Shown here: one piece after another, positions 1 through 7,473 of the stretch
How the letters are laid out: each line of letters starts with the position of its first letter
Position numbering within the stretch: position 1 is the first letter of the stretch
NCBI RefSeq assembly: GCF_008124835.1
Contig: NZ_VNHW01000004.1
Span: 248,001-312,000, forward strand
Direction of reading: 5' to 3'
DNA from: Blastococcus xanthinilyticus
GTDB taxonomy: Bacteria; Actinomycetota; Actinomycetes; Mycobacteriales; Geodermatophilaceae
Length of the DNA: 64,000 nt
The notes under the pieces: model-generated
Database searches by the model: none
Seen by the model: only the letters and a program-made list of their open reading frames with translations
Told to the model about the DNA's origin: nothing
Translations under genes and position numbers: made by a program

Positions 1-762
1 GTCGCCCTGGACGGCGAGCATCTTGATCTCCGCCTCGCGCAGCTGGGCCTCCAGGGCCGCCTTCTCCGCGGTGAGGGCGTCGAACTCCGCCTGCGCCTCG
101 GCGAGCAGCTGGTCGGCGACCGTCTTGGCCTCCTGCGCCTTCTTCGTCGCGGCGTCGCGCTCGGCGACGGCGGCCTTGGCCTCGCGGTCGAGGCGGGCCT
201 CCCGCGCCTCGGTCACCTGGAGGTCCTCGAGCACCGTGGCCCGCTCCTTGCCCAGGTGGTCCAGGGTGGCGGCCTGCTGGATCAGCTCCCCGGGGCCGTC
301 GGCGTGCAGCACCATCTCCATCTCGCTGAGCGCCTCGTCGGCGCCCATGTAGGCCTCGCGGCCGATGGTGGCGACGTCCTCCTGGGTCTTCTCGACCTCC
401 GCGCGGACGGCGGCGAGCTCGGCGGCGATGGCGTCGGCGTGCTGCTGGGCGGTGACGAGCGCGGCCTCCGTGGCCAGCACCACGCCGCTGGCCTCCTCCG
501 CCCGCAGCGTCATCTGCTCGAGGCGCTCCTCGGCGCCGCGGAGGCGCTCGGCGAGGCCGGAGACCTCTGCGGCGACGCGGTCGTGCTCGGTCCGGGCGTC
601 GTCCGGCGCGGCGGAGGCGCCGGGGCTGCCGAGCATCGTCAGCGCCAGGAGCGCGGTGAACGCGGTCACTCCCGCGGCGGTGCGGCGGAGACCGAACCGG
701 CGGGTCGCGAACCGGCGAGTGGTCGACACGGTGCGGTGGTGCTGGTGGTGCGAGGTCGCCAA
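1..762 (-). CDS. Secreted coiled-coil protein, N-terminal part (NlpC/P60-type wall hydrolase likely)
   Basis: This reading frame enters from the left edge, so only the first 254 residues are present. A TTG start at 762 has GGAG about nine bases upstream; a GTG eleven codons later (729) is an alternative. A basic N-terminus is followed by a hydrophobic stretch ending in GSPGASA, a typical Sec signal peptide. The rest is an almost uninterrupted Ala/Glu/Arg-rich coiled coil, as in the N-terminal half of actinobacterial RipA/RipC-like NlpC/P60 peptidoglycan hydrolases. The catalytic domain would lie outside the window, so the hydrolase call is an inference. The c-di-AMP riboswitch just upstream supports it, since that element commonly controls wall-remodelling genes in actinobacteria. 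Confidence 0.75.
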   Translation of the reverse strand, partial: MATSHHQHHRTVSTTRRFATRRFGLRRTAAGVTAFTALLALTMLGSPGASAAPDDARTEHDRVAAEVSGLAERLRGAEERLEQMTLRAEEASGVVLATEAALVTAQQHADAIAAELAAVRAEVEKTQEDVATIGREAYMGADEALSEMEMVLHADGPGELIQQAATLDHLGKERATVLEDLQVTEAREARLDREAKAAVAERDAATKKAQEAKTVADQLLAEAQAEFDALTAEKAALEAQLREAEIKMLAVQGD

Positions 763-784
763 GGCGACGTTCTCCGTTCCTCGG

Positions 785-918
785 TCCGCCTACCAGGTCA
801 GCTGACGGGTTCGGGCCGGAACGTGGCCCTACCTGTCCACCCGTGGAGGCGCGGACGGGATTCACCCCAGAAAACGATGGGTCCCCGGTCTCCCCGGCCA
901 TCAGGCCGGGCAGCTCGG
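785..918 (-). promoter_or_regulatory. ydaO/yuaA (cyclic di-AMP) riboswitch
   Basis: On the minus strand the leader carries the conserved blocks of the ydaO element in the correct order: GGGGACCCATC, then CTGGGGTGAATCC, then GGTGGACAGGTAGGGCCAC, then CGGCCCGAACCCGTCAGCTGAC and CTGGTAGGCG. This matches actinobacterial c-di-AMP riboswitches in front of resuscitation-factor and NlpC/P60 genes. It ends about 20 bases before the start of the coiled-coil gene. Ligand binding normally turns expression off; that is family knowledge. The 5' boundary is approximate. Confidence 0.85.
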
Positions 919-1044
919 CGGGGCCCGCCCGAGCCTCCGGGTTCGGGGGCGGGATCGGGTGGACCGCGACGAAGGCTACAAGCGATCCGGCGACATGTCA
1001 CAGCGAGATAACGGATCGATCCGGTCCGCCCCAGGCGCCCCACG

Positions 1045-1073
1045 GCGTGGCGTCGGCGTGGCGTCGGCGTGGT
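1045..1073. repeat. Short 11-bp tandem repeat
   Basis: GCGTGGCGTCG occurs twice in a row followed by a partial third copy, just upstream of the tRNA gene. No function is evident; it may be simple slippage in G/C-rich DNA. Confidence 0.5.
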
Positions 1074-1100
1074 GGCCGCGTCTGGCAGGCTGTCGGGACC

Positions 1101-1177
1101 GGGGCGGTAGCTCAGCCGGTCAGAGCATGGGACTCATAATCCCTGGGTCGTGGGTTCGAGCCCCACCCGCCCCACCA
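1101..1177 (+). tRNA. tRNA-Met (anticodon CAT)
   Basis: A complete cloverleaf can be drawn. The seven-pair acceptor stem GGGGCGG/CCGCCCC is followed by discriminator A and an encoded CCA. The anticodon stem GGGA/TCCC encloses loop CTCATAA with anticodon CAT, and the T arm contains GTTCGAG. CAT could also mark an initiator or a lysidine-modified Ile tRNA; the CTCATAA loop and lack of initiator features favour elongator Met. The 3' part (1133-1175) is repeated exactly at 5811-5853, so this gene is the integration target of the adjacent island. Confidence 0.93.
1133..1175 (+). repeat. attachment-site repeat, left copy
   Basis: A 43-bp segment running from the anticodon loop to the first C of the CCA end of tRNA-Met is identical to 5811-5853. 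Direct repeats of a tRNA 3' end are the usual footprint of tyrosine-recombinase integration. This copy completes the functional tRNA. Confidence 0.9.
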
Positions 1178-1296
1178 CCTGCATGATTGCACTCTGCGAA
1201 TGAAGCACACGGGAGCAAGACCCTAGGACTGTAGCCTTCGGGGAGGGGCAGGGACGGCGTCCGACCGACCCTTCAGCATCCTGACGGAGCATCCCG

Positions 1297-1437
1297 ATGG
1301 CTCGCGCCACCAAGCAGCCGGTGGTCGTCGACGGCATCGAACTGTTCGATCTGCTGGACGACTGGCGCACCCACCTGTGAGCTCGCAACGTCGCGCCGTC
1401 CACGGTGGACAGCTACGTCATCTGCGCCCGGATGCAG
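1297..1437 (+). pseudogene. Tyrosine recombinase (integrase) N-terminal remnant
   Basis: From the ATG at 1297 the frame reads about 27 residues ending LLDDWRTHL, then a TGA at 1378, then continues in the same frame with ARNVAPSTVDSYVICARM. This joined text is the SAM-like core-binding N-terminus of a phage integrase, with a nonsense codon where Arg is expected. After about 45 residues the homology stops and scaffold-like sequence begins, so the catalytic domain has been deleted. Its position beside the left att repeat is where an integrase gene normally sits. Confidence 0.7.
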
Positions 1438-1690
1438 CGCGCCGAGGTGGAGCGACTGGCCGCCCGGCTCCACGAGCCCGACGACCTCTGGGCCTCTGGG
1501 GTGGAGCTGGTCGAGCTGCTGGACGAGAACGGTCGACCAGCAGCGGGTCGCGGAGGCCGTCGCCGCCCTGGCCGACAGCAAACCGCACCTGATGAAGCCG
1601 CCGCGTGTGTCGAACTTCGGGCAGGGCACCCGCACGCCGGTCGACATGGGCAGCGGCACCACCTGGGGATCGGTCCTGCGCGGGCAATGA
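1432..1690 (+). pseudogene. Phage scaffold-like protein, C-terminal remnant (frameshifted)
   Basis: Fused to the integrase fragment is a charged segment (QRAEVERLAARLHEPDDLW... to LLDEN). It continues only if one base near 1531 is dropped, giving VDQQRVAEAVAALADSKPHL and a tail rich in Gly/Thr that ends in LRGQ at 1690. Such a Lys/Pro-rich tail with FGQGTRTP resembles the end of the small scaffold-type proteins encoded just before capsid genes in actinophages. The homology is judged by eye. It is broken at both its 5' end and internally. Confidence 0.45.
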
Positions 1691-1701
1691 GCCCAACGTC
1701 G

Positions 1702-1737
1702 ACCGGCCGGTGAGCCCTGAGGGGTTCACCGGCCGGT
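1702..1737 (+). terminator. 12-bp perfect inverted repeat upstream of the ApeA-like gene
   Basis: ACCGGCCGGTGA (1702-1713) and TCACCGGCCGGT (1726-1737) form a perfect 12-bp stem with a 12-nt loop. No T-run follows. It could be a remnant phage terminator isolating the cargo gene, or an operator. It lies in the otherwise gene-free stretch 1691-1780. Confidence 0.45.
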
Positions 1738-1780
1738 GGACCCCGCTGTACGACCCGCGTGCGGCGCTCGGACATGAGGT

Positions 1781-3220
1781 ATGCACGACGACATGACTGC
1801 GGGGAGTCCCGAAAGGGAAGCAAGCGGGACCTGGTGGGACCCGCAACGGCCAGACCTCAAGATCTTCGGCCGCCTGACATTCGGCGGGACAGTCCCGCAG
1901 TTGGTGCTCGAGGGCGCTTTTCCGGAAGAGATGGGCGACGAGGTCGCCTTACCTCGCACTCTGCACGGCGAATGCTTCTCAAGACCTTTTACTCTCCATC
2001 GAGTCATCTCGACCGAAACTACGCAGCGTCGAGACGAGTGGCGAGCCACCTATCGGGTGCAGACGGTGGTCGAAGGTTGCCACATTGACCCGGCGGCGAA
2101 GTCTGTAGAACGAGTGCTTGTGAGATTTGCAGGCCTAGAACGCTGGATCTCCGATCGCGTCTTCCGTCACGACATCCCCCCGGAGGACTTCGGCACCGAC
2201 GTCGTGACCTATAAACCCGCTCCGAGTCGAGAGGTGTCGGTGTCAGGTGAGACGCCAGGTGTACTTAAGATTTGGAGCAATAGTGTACTCCAGGGCACCG
2301 GCGTCGGGTCCAGGGTGCTAACCATCCAACACTCCGCGCAACTGGTGTTCATCGCGGCAGACGCAATGACACTCGACCATGCAACGTCCGCGATTGTCTT
2401 TCCACTGAAACAAGTTATGAGCATGTTGTTGGATACGGCTGCGATCGAGGAGTCGGTGTCAGTTCGGCTTGCGGGCGACGACGAGATGCACGAGGGCCAC
2501 CCGCTGCACGACGAGAGAATCACGCCGGACGCGGAGGACCCTCTCGGAAGTCGCCTCGACTTCCTGAAACTGCCGGACGCTGGTCTGGAGGTGATGGCCT
2601 CGTGGCTGGAGCTTGCTCCGAGGTATTCGGAGGTCGCCGCCTTGGCTACAGAGGCGCTGCACGGGCATCTGCCCATCCAGAGCAGTCTGATCGCTGCGAC
2701 TGCGGCGGCCGAGGGGCTGCATCGGCTTCTTATGCCTGACGACCGACTGTTGGGCCGGACCGAAAGTAGGACACTGCGGAAGAAGCTCGTTGAAGCCGCA
2801 GGCGCGGAGCACCGTGATGTCGTTCTCAACACCTTGAGTTCACTGGGTGAGGTCAGCTTGCGTACCCGGCTCGCTCACCTCGCTGAGTCGCTCGGCCCCG
2901 CCATGACGCAGCTTGTCACCGACCCCGACGCTTTTGGCGTCAGACTGGCTTGGTTCAGGAATCGCCACGCCCATCTGCTCGATAACGAGGCGCCACCCTT
3001 GGCGAACCCTGCGAAAGAGGATGCCGAGTGGATAGCCCAAGTCACGCTAACGCGCATCTGTGCCCGGGTGGTTGTAGCAAAGCTATTGACCTTGTGCGCT
3101 TGTGATGCGACGGTGCTAGGAAACGCGTTGCGCGCCTCGGCCGATGTTCAGTCGTGGAAAAGTCAGGCGCGCGAACTGATGCCCGAAGTAGTAGCCCCTG
3201 GACCTCAGGACATGATCTAG
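1781..3220 (+). CDS. ApeA-like HEPN-domain protein, candidate anti-phage RNase
   Basis: This is an intact 479-residue protein (ATG 1781; ATG 1793 is an alternative with a better-placed GAGGT). Residues about 17-150 begin GTWWDPQRPDLKIFGRLTF and resemble ApeA N-terminal domain 1. Residues about 290-445 are helical and contain RNRHAH at 393-398, the R-x4-H catalytic motif of HEPN ribonucleases, placed as in Apea-like HEPN domains. ApeA proteins are known single-gene anti-phage effectors thought to cut RNA during infection. Codon use is much less G/C-biased than in host genes, and the gene sits between two broken phage genes in a tRNA island, so it is transferred cargo. Nuclease activity and defence here are inferred from motif and context. 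Confidence 0.78.
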   Translation: MHDDMTAGSPEREASGTWWDPQRPDLKIFGRLTFGGTVPQLVLEGAFPEEMGDEVALPRTLHGECFSRPFTLHRVISTETTQRRDEWRATYRVQTVVEGCHIDPAAKSVERVLVRFAGLERWISDRVFRHDIPPEDFGTDVVTYKPAPSREVSVSGETPGVLKIWSNSVLQGTGVGSRVLTIQHSAQLVFIAADAMTLDHATSAIVFPLKQVMSMLLDTAAIEESVSVRLAGDDEMHEGHPLHDERITPDAEDPLGSRLDFLKLPDAGLEVMASWLELAPRYSEVAALATEALHGHLPIQSSLIAATAAAEGLHRLLMPDDRLLGRTESRTLRKKLVEAAGAEHRDVVLNTLSSLGEVSLRTRLAHLAESLGPAMTQLVTDPDAFGVRLAWFRNRHAHLLDNEAPPLANPAKEDAEWIAQVTLTRICARVVVAKLLTLCACDATVLGNALRASADVQSWKSQARELMPEVVAPGPQDMI

Positions 3221-3403
3221 AGGGAACTCTCTTGGCTTCTTTGAAGCTGGAGATATGGCACAATGAGGGCCGTTAGCTAGTCTGGCAGATTCGGCCTTTG
3301 GTCCCTGTCGGGCACCAATGCGCCAGCGGCGCACCTAAGGGTCTGCGGCCCAAGGGATCACCTCCCATCAACACCGGGGCTGACCTCTTCGGAGCCAGCG
3401 CGC
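3221..3403. other. Intergenic region between HEPN gene and capsid remnant
   Basis: The 183 bp contain no convincing gene. The first part is AT-richer like the cargo gene; the second part reads like a phage leader. No confident promoter or terminator was found. Confidence 0.4.
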
Positions 3404-4044
3404 ATGAACCTGAGCACCGGCACCGCCGGACCCCTCCTCACCCCGGAGCAGGTCGAAGACCTCCTCGTCCTGCCCGTCCTGGCCGCATCCGTGGCCCTCA
3501 ACCCGCTGGTCCCCACCGTCGTCCGGCTCACCGGCTCGACCTACCGGATCCCCAAGGTCACCGCCGACCCGTCGGCCGCGTGGGTGGCCGAGGGCGCGGA
3601 GATCCCCGCCAGGGACCTCACGACCAACGAGCTGGTCGTCACCCCGTCCAAGGTGGCTGGGCTCAGCGTCATCACCTCCGAGCTGGCCGAGGACTCCTCG
3701 CCGGAGGCCACCACCGAAGTCGGTGCCGGGCTCGCCCGTGACGTCGCCCGCAAAGATCGACGCCGCCTTCTTCGGTGACGTCGCCGTCAACGCCCCGCCA
3801 GGGCTCGACAGCCTGACAGTCGGCGAGGGCAACGTGCAGGACATAGTCGCCGGGACGGCACCGATCAACCTGGACGCCTTCGCCGAGGCGCAGATGGTGG
3901 CCGGGAACGTCGGGACGGGACCTGAGGAGCTTCGTCACCAACCCGACGACGGCGCTTGTGCTGGCCAACATCTGCTGGCCGCGCCAAGCGGGCCAGTCAA
4001 AGGGCCGCACGACGCAGCCCGTACGCGCGTGGTCGACCTGCTAA
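3404..4044 (+). pseudogene. Phage major capsid protein (HK97 fold), frameshifted
   Basis: The ATG at 3404 opens a frame resembling actinophage HK97-type capsid proteins, with LTGSTYRIPKV, AAWVAEGAEIP and KVAGLSVITSELAEDSSPEA as landmarks. It shifts frame near 3755 (an extra A in AAAG), continues as KIDAAFFGDVAVNAPPGLDS, and shifts again between about 3908 and 3926 to give SFVTNPTTALVLAN before a TAA at 4042. The end is also shortened and divergent. Two one-base insertions make a full capsid impossible, so this is a decayed structural gene. It converges with, and overlaps by four bases, the DUF6602-like gene. Confidence 0.75.
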
Positions 4045-4943
4045 AAGGACGTCGCCCAGTCGGGTCCGCCACCGCCATACGCCTTGTGGCTCAATTGGCT
4101 ACGTACGTCGGCGGTGAAGACTGCGTCAAGTGGCCATCGCCGTTGCGGTCCGCTGCCCTGGCCGCCGGTTGTGAGGCGAAACCCGTCCGCAAGTCCGGTT
4201 AGTGCGGGATTGGTGAGTGAAAGTCGCTCGTAGAGCCATGAAATGAGCATCGCTACGGGCTGCGGTCCGCTACTGCCGATCATTGCGGTGCTCGCCGAGA
4301 CGCCCGCCGTCGGGATAGCTCCGTTGGGGATGTAGGGCAGGTACATCTGATTCCACATGCCGAGGTCCGCGATACAGACGACGTCTAGACTTTCGCGGGG
4401 ATGCTGCACGAGAGTCTCATCGTTCAGCTCCAAGTTCCGTGCGACATTGTCCCACGGTGCGGAGGCGGGAGATGTCCATGAGTGACTGTGCGCCAAGTAT
4501 CCGAACGGAAAGGGTCGTAGCATTTCGCTGCGCGGTGTGCCGTTGCGCGGCTTGAGTCCACGGCTCAACTTAACTGCGGATTCGGCCGCTTCGCGGAGTC
4601 CGGCGGCGTCCGCCGTGAGCTTCACGGAGAAGGCGGCCGCCACTCCTGCCGCCAATACCCGTTCTTGAACCCTTAGTGCCGTCGGATACGACGGCGCGAA
4701 AACCACAATATCCGTTTCAAATTCATCCCCATCCCCATCCGCTTCTGGCAGGATGTACTTCCTGCGCCCTACCTCATAGCCAGGGGGCAACCACTCGGTA
4801 AGAAACTGGACCCATGTCGCTTCTGCGCCATGGCCAACCTGCTGGATGCGGGCTGGTGTCGCGGCGTCCGCTCGGAGGCGCGCGTACTCGTGGCCCATCT
4901 TGTCGGCCACCATCTCAAGCCACTCGTGATGCGCGTGCTGCAT
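4041..4943 (-). CDS. DUF6602-like protein
   Basis: This 300-residue protein fits DUF6602 by pattern. An N-terminal helix precedes GHGAEATWVQFLTEWLPPGY (38-56), then the acidic strand FETDIVVF (75-82), then AAAFSVKLT (102-110). In usual members this layout ends in a strand of the type IEVKS, which with the preceding Asp recalls a PD-(D/E)XK nuclease site. Here the Glu position is Ser106, with Lys108 retained, so catalysis may be lost or altered. The C-terminal 150 residues are not recognised. DUF6602 genes are common in islands and prophages, and a defence role is only inferred. Codon bias is weaker than in host genes, like the HEPN gene. It is divergent from the next gene. Confidence 0.6.
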   Translation of the reverse strand: MQHAHHEWLEMVADKMGHEYARLRADAATPARIQQVGHGAEATWVQFLTEWLPPGYEVGRRKYILPEADGDGDEFETDIVVFAPSYPTALRVQERVLAAGVAAAFSVKLTADAAGLREAAESAVKLSRGLKPRNGTPRSEMLRPFPFGYLAHSHSWTSPASAPWDNVARNLELNDETLVQHPRESLDVVCIADLGMWNQMYLPYIPNGAIPTAGVSASTAMIGSSGPQPVAMLISWLYERLSLTNPALTGLADGFRLTTGGQGSGPQRRWPLDAVFTADVRSQLSHKAYGGGGPDWATSF

Positions 4944-5191
4944 GTGCTGACCGTGGCAGGGGTCTCGGGCCCTCGCCAGCTGTGGGCGCGGTAGAACGCC
5001 GTCCCAGTGATGACGGTGCTCGACCCGGCGTCAAGGCCGACCGCTGCGGACTCGCCAGGCGTACCGAGGGAGCGCGCTGCCACCCAGGTGTGACTTTGGG
5101 CCGCCAACTTGCTCCATCTGACGTTCCCCGACCTGAGCGGCCACGCTATGGGCAAGTTCCGTTACCGGCGCGGCCCATAGGGTGGCTAACT
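4944..5191. other. Divergent intergenic region in the island
   Basis: About 250 bp separate the DUF6602-like gene from the small membrane protein gene. A minus-strand frame reads across it but lacks recognisable homology and consistent codon bias. It probably holds both promoters; no specific box can be defended. Confidence 0.35.
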
Positions 5192-5680
5192 GTGGCGAGC
5201 TACTGGGTCCCCGTCATCACAGCTAGCGGCACGGTGCTGGCGTCCATCATCACCGGCTTCATCGCCGCGAAGGTCAAACATGGCTGGGACCAGGAAGACG
5301 CCCAGGAGACCTGGGACCGCGAGCGGGCCGAGCGACGGCGAGACGAAGTCCGGGACGCGCTGATGGCGTACATGACGGCGCGGGACGCCATGGAGTTGGA
5401 GGTCATGCAAGCCTTCACGCAGGCCGCCGCTGGCTCCCCGATGACGCGGTCCGACCCCGTGCCCGCAATCATGGCCTTGAAAGGCTACGCGAGCCGTGTG
5501 CAACTGCTCGTGAACCAGGCAACCTCAGCCACGATCGGTGCAGACTTCGACCGTTTCACGACTTGGTACAAGGAACCGCCAGTGACCCCCGGCTCGGGGG
5601 GCAACGGCGCGAGCATCAGTACGACCCAGGGCATCCGGGACTTCGCCCGCACCGTCCTGAAGGACTTGCCGCTCGCGTAG
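5192..5680 (+). CDS. Small membrane-anchored coiled-coil protein, function unknown
   Basis: GTG at 5192 gives 162 residues. The frame is open upstream, but homology-like and hydrophobic sequence begins here. Residues about 4-26 (VPVITASGTVLASIITGFIA) form one transmembrane helix. It is followed by a highly charged helix (WDQEDAQETWDRERAERRRDE) and further amphipathic helices, so the bulk is probably cytoplasmic. No enzyme motif is visible. Similar short TM-plus-helix proteins occur as cargo on actinobacterial integrated elements. Being next to a DUF6602-like gene inside a defence-type island makes it a candidate partner or effector, but nothing in the sequence proves that. Confidence 0.55.
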   Translation: MASYWVPVITASGTVLASIITGFIAAKVKHGWDQEDAQETWDRERAERRRDEVRDALMAYMTARDAMELEVMQAFTQAAAGSPMTRSDPVPAIMALKGYASRVQLLVNQATSATIGADFDRFTTWYKEPPVTPGSGGNGASISTTQGIRDFARTVLKDLPLA

Positions 5681-5765
5681 CTACCCCGGTCCGCGCGCGG
5701 TCCTCCACCCCTTCGCGGAGTGTCTCCGTAGGACCCAAGTACTGGACGCATTTCGGGGCTGCGCG

Positions 5766-5797
5766 ACCTGCGTTTCCGCAGGTACGCACAGTTTTGT
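5766..5797 (+). terminator. Hairpin with weak T-tract at island end
   Basis: ACCTGCG (5766-5772), loop TTTC and CGCAGGT (5777-5783) form a perfect 7-bp stem, followed after seven bases by GTTTTGTT. This resembles an intrinsic terminator for the preceding rightward gene and lies 14 bases before the right att repeat. Confidence 0.5.
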
Positions 5798-5810
5798 TGG
5801 GCCGTGAGTG

Positions 5811-5853
5811 CTCATAATCCCTGGGTCGTGGGTTCGAGCCCCACCCGCCCCAC
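5811..5853 (+). repeat. attachment-site repeat, right copy (displaced tRNA-Met 3' end)
   Basis: These 43 bp are identical to the tRNA-Met 3' portion at 1133-1175 but lack the tRNA 5' half, so this copy is not a gene. It marks the right junction of the island; host-like G/C-rich DNA resumes immediately after it. Confidence 0.9.
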
Positions 5854-5928
5854 GTTCTCGCGTGTGTCCCACTTCCCCGACGACGACGCCGAGCCTCGCT
5901 GAGCAGCGGGCGGTGAGAGGCTGCGGAC

Positions 5929-6480
5929 GTGACGGATGCCGCCGCGGTCGCGCGCGAGCTGTGCGGCCCGCCCACCTCCGCCGCCGATACACCGACGACG
6001 GTGCCGCGCGAGTCCGGTCTGTACGCCTGGTGGGCCGCGCCGGGAACGCTCCCCGAGGTGTCCGGCCCGGCGCACCCGACTGCCGGTGGGCTCGAGCTGA
6101 TCTACATCGGGCTGGCTCAGGACCTGCGCAGCAGGGTGGCCGGGAACCACCTCCGGGGTCCGACCGGCTCCTCCACCCTGCGCCGCGCGCTGGTCGCGCT
6201 GCTGATGCCCTCGGAGGGCTACACCACCCGGTGGACGACCGACCGCGTCGTCCCCGTCGACGCGGACGAGCTGAGGGTGTCGGAGTGGATGCAGGCCCAC
6301 CTGCGGGTCACGTGGGCCACCCATCCGGACCCGAAGGCCGTGGAGGGCGAGGTGATCGCCCAGCTGGCCCCGCCACTCAACCAGCTGCACAACAAGACGC
6401 ACCCGTCGTACCGGACGATCAAGGCGGCCCGCGCCGCCTACCGGGCGTCGGCCGGGCCCCGACCGCAGCGCACCGGGTGA
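5929..6480 (+). CDS. GIY-YIG domain protein
   Basis: GTG at 5929 starts a 183-residue protein. GLY at 30-32 and YIG at 59-61 form the two signature strands. They are followed by an Arg-rich helix (DLRSRV) and later EVIAQLAPPLNQLHN, which supplies the usual acidic residue and the Asn-rich end of the fold. This is the family of stand-alone GIY-YIG proteins frequent in actinobacteria; whether it cuts DNA is unknown. It is the first host-type gene after the island and has full host codon bias. It converges on the transporter gene with six bases between the stops. Confidence 0.75.
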   Translation: MTDAAAVARELCGPPTSAADTPTTVPRESGLYAWWAAPGTLPEVSGPAHPTAGGLELIYIGLAQDLRSRVAGNHLRGPTGSSTLRRALVALLMPSEGYTTRWTTDRVVPVDADELRVSEWMQAHLRVTWATHPDPKAVEGEVIAQLAPPLNQLHNKTHPSYRTIKAARAAYRASAGPRPQRTG

Positions 6481-6486
6481 GGGCGC

Positions 6487-7404
6487 TCACCCGGTCAGGG
6501 CGAACCACACCGGCAGGGTGAGCAGCGCGGCCGTCGTCGCCACGGAGGTGTGCGCGGCCACGAAGCTGCCGTTCCCGCCCATCCGGGCGGTGAGCACGTA
6601 GGACGCCGTGGCCGGCGGCACCGCCGCGAATGCCAGGACGACGGCCCGCTGGTCGCCCTCCACGCCGAGCAGCGCCGCCAGCCCGAGGCCCACGGCCGGC
6701 ACCGCGACCAGCTTGACCACCGTCAGGTAGCCCGAGGCCAGCCACTCCCGCGGCGCCAGCTCCGCCAGCCGCAGCGCGGCACCGACGGTGAGCAGCCCCA
6801 TCGGCACCGCCGCGCCGGCGATCCGGCCGAGCGTCGTGTCGACCGGCGCCGGCAGCGTGAGGCCGACGAGGTTGCCGGCCAGGCCGGCGACCGTCGCGAT
6901 GATCAGCGGGTTGCGGACGACGGCGGCCAGCACGCCGGCGCCCGGTCGCGCCCCGGGCGACCCGGCGGTGCTCCGTGCCAGCGCCGTCACCGCCAGGACG
7001 TTCACCAGCGGCACGGAGACGCCCAGCAGGACGCCCATGAGCGCGAGCGCGGCCAGCCCTCGGTCGTCGACGAGGGCGAGGGCCAGGAAGGTGTTGAACC
7101 GGAACGCCGTCTGCCAGCCCGACGCCGCCGTCAGCCGGTCGATCCCGGGCAGCCAGCGCACGACCGCGCCGAGCAGCGCGCCCGCCACCAGCGCCCCCGC
7201 CGCAGCCACCAGGGCCGGCCCGGTGCCCGCCGCGCCCAGGTCGGCAGCCAGGGTCGTGCGCACGAGCAGGACCGGGAAGAGGACGTAGTAGACCAGCCGC
7301 TCGAGCTCGGTCCAGAACGCGGGCGAGCGCCAGGCCCAGCGGCGCAGCACCGTGCCGAGGACGATCAGCGCGAACTCCGGCAGCACGACCGCGGCTGCCT
7401 CCAC
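6487..7404 (-). CDS. AEC-family (auxin efflux carrier-like) transporter
   Basis: The 305-residue protein is almost entirely hydrophobic, with about ten membrane helices in two halves of five. The central VPLVNVLAVTAL and RNPLIIATVAGLAGN stretches are typical of the AEC family (PF03547). AEC members export or import small organic anions such as malate or auxin-like acids; the substrate here cannot be read from sequence. A GTG start is used. It lies 69 bp downstream of the ESX-associated operon on the same strand and may be cotranscribed. Confidence 0.85.
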   Translation of the reverse strand: MEAAAVVLPEFALIVLGTVLRRWAWRSPAFWTELERLVYYVLFPVLLVRTTLAADLGAAGTGPALVAAAGALVAGALLGAVVRWLPGIDRLTAASGWQTAFRFNTFLALALVDDRGLAALALMGVLLGVSVPLVNVLAVTALARSTAGSPGARPGAGVLAAVVRNPLIIATVAGLAGNLVGLTLPAPVDTTLGRIAGAAVPMGLLTVGAALRLAELAPREWLASGYLTVVKLVAVPAVGLGLAALLGVEGDQRAVVLAFAAVPPATASYVLTARMGGNGSFVAAHTSVATTAALLTLPVWFALTG

Positions 7405-7473
7405 GACCGCAGACTAGCCATGGCCGAGCACGCCTCCGGCCAACGCTCGGGGCGGGCGCGTCCGCCGGCGCGC

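Larger units (their letters stand above)
1133..5853. mobile_element. tRNA-Met-integrated genomic island, decayed phage/satellite with defence-type cargo
   Basis: The island spans about 4.7 kb between two identical 43-bp tRNA fragments. Its DNA is visibly richer in A and T than the flanks. It contains an integrase remnant beside the left repeat, a scaffold-like fragment and a frameshifted HK97-type capsid gene, all broken. In between lie an intact ApeA-like HEPN gene, an intact DUF6602-like gene and a small membrane protein gene. No intact integrase, excisionase or replication gene is visible, so the element looks unable to excise on its own. A satellite or small prophage that decayed while its cargo survived is the simplest reading. 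Confidence 0.85.

Noticed and set aside
256-1011. Long rightward open frames over the first kilobase
   Set aside because: They are antisense to the coiled-coil gene and the riboswitch, with repetitive low-complexity translations and no start signal.
4769-5155. Leftward 128-codon frame across the divergent island gap
   Set aside because: Half of it is a shadow of the DUF6602-like gene and the rest has no recognisable motif or codon bias.
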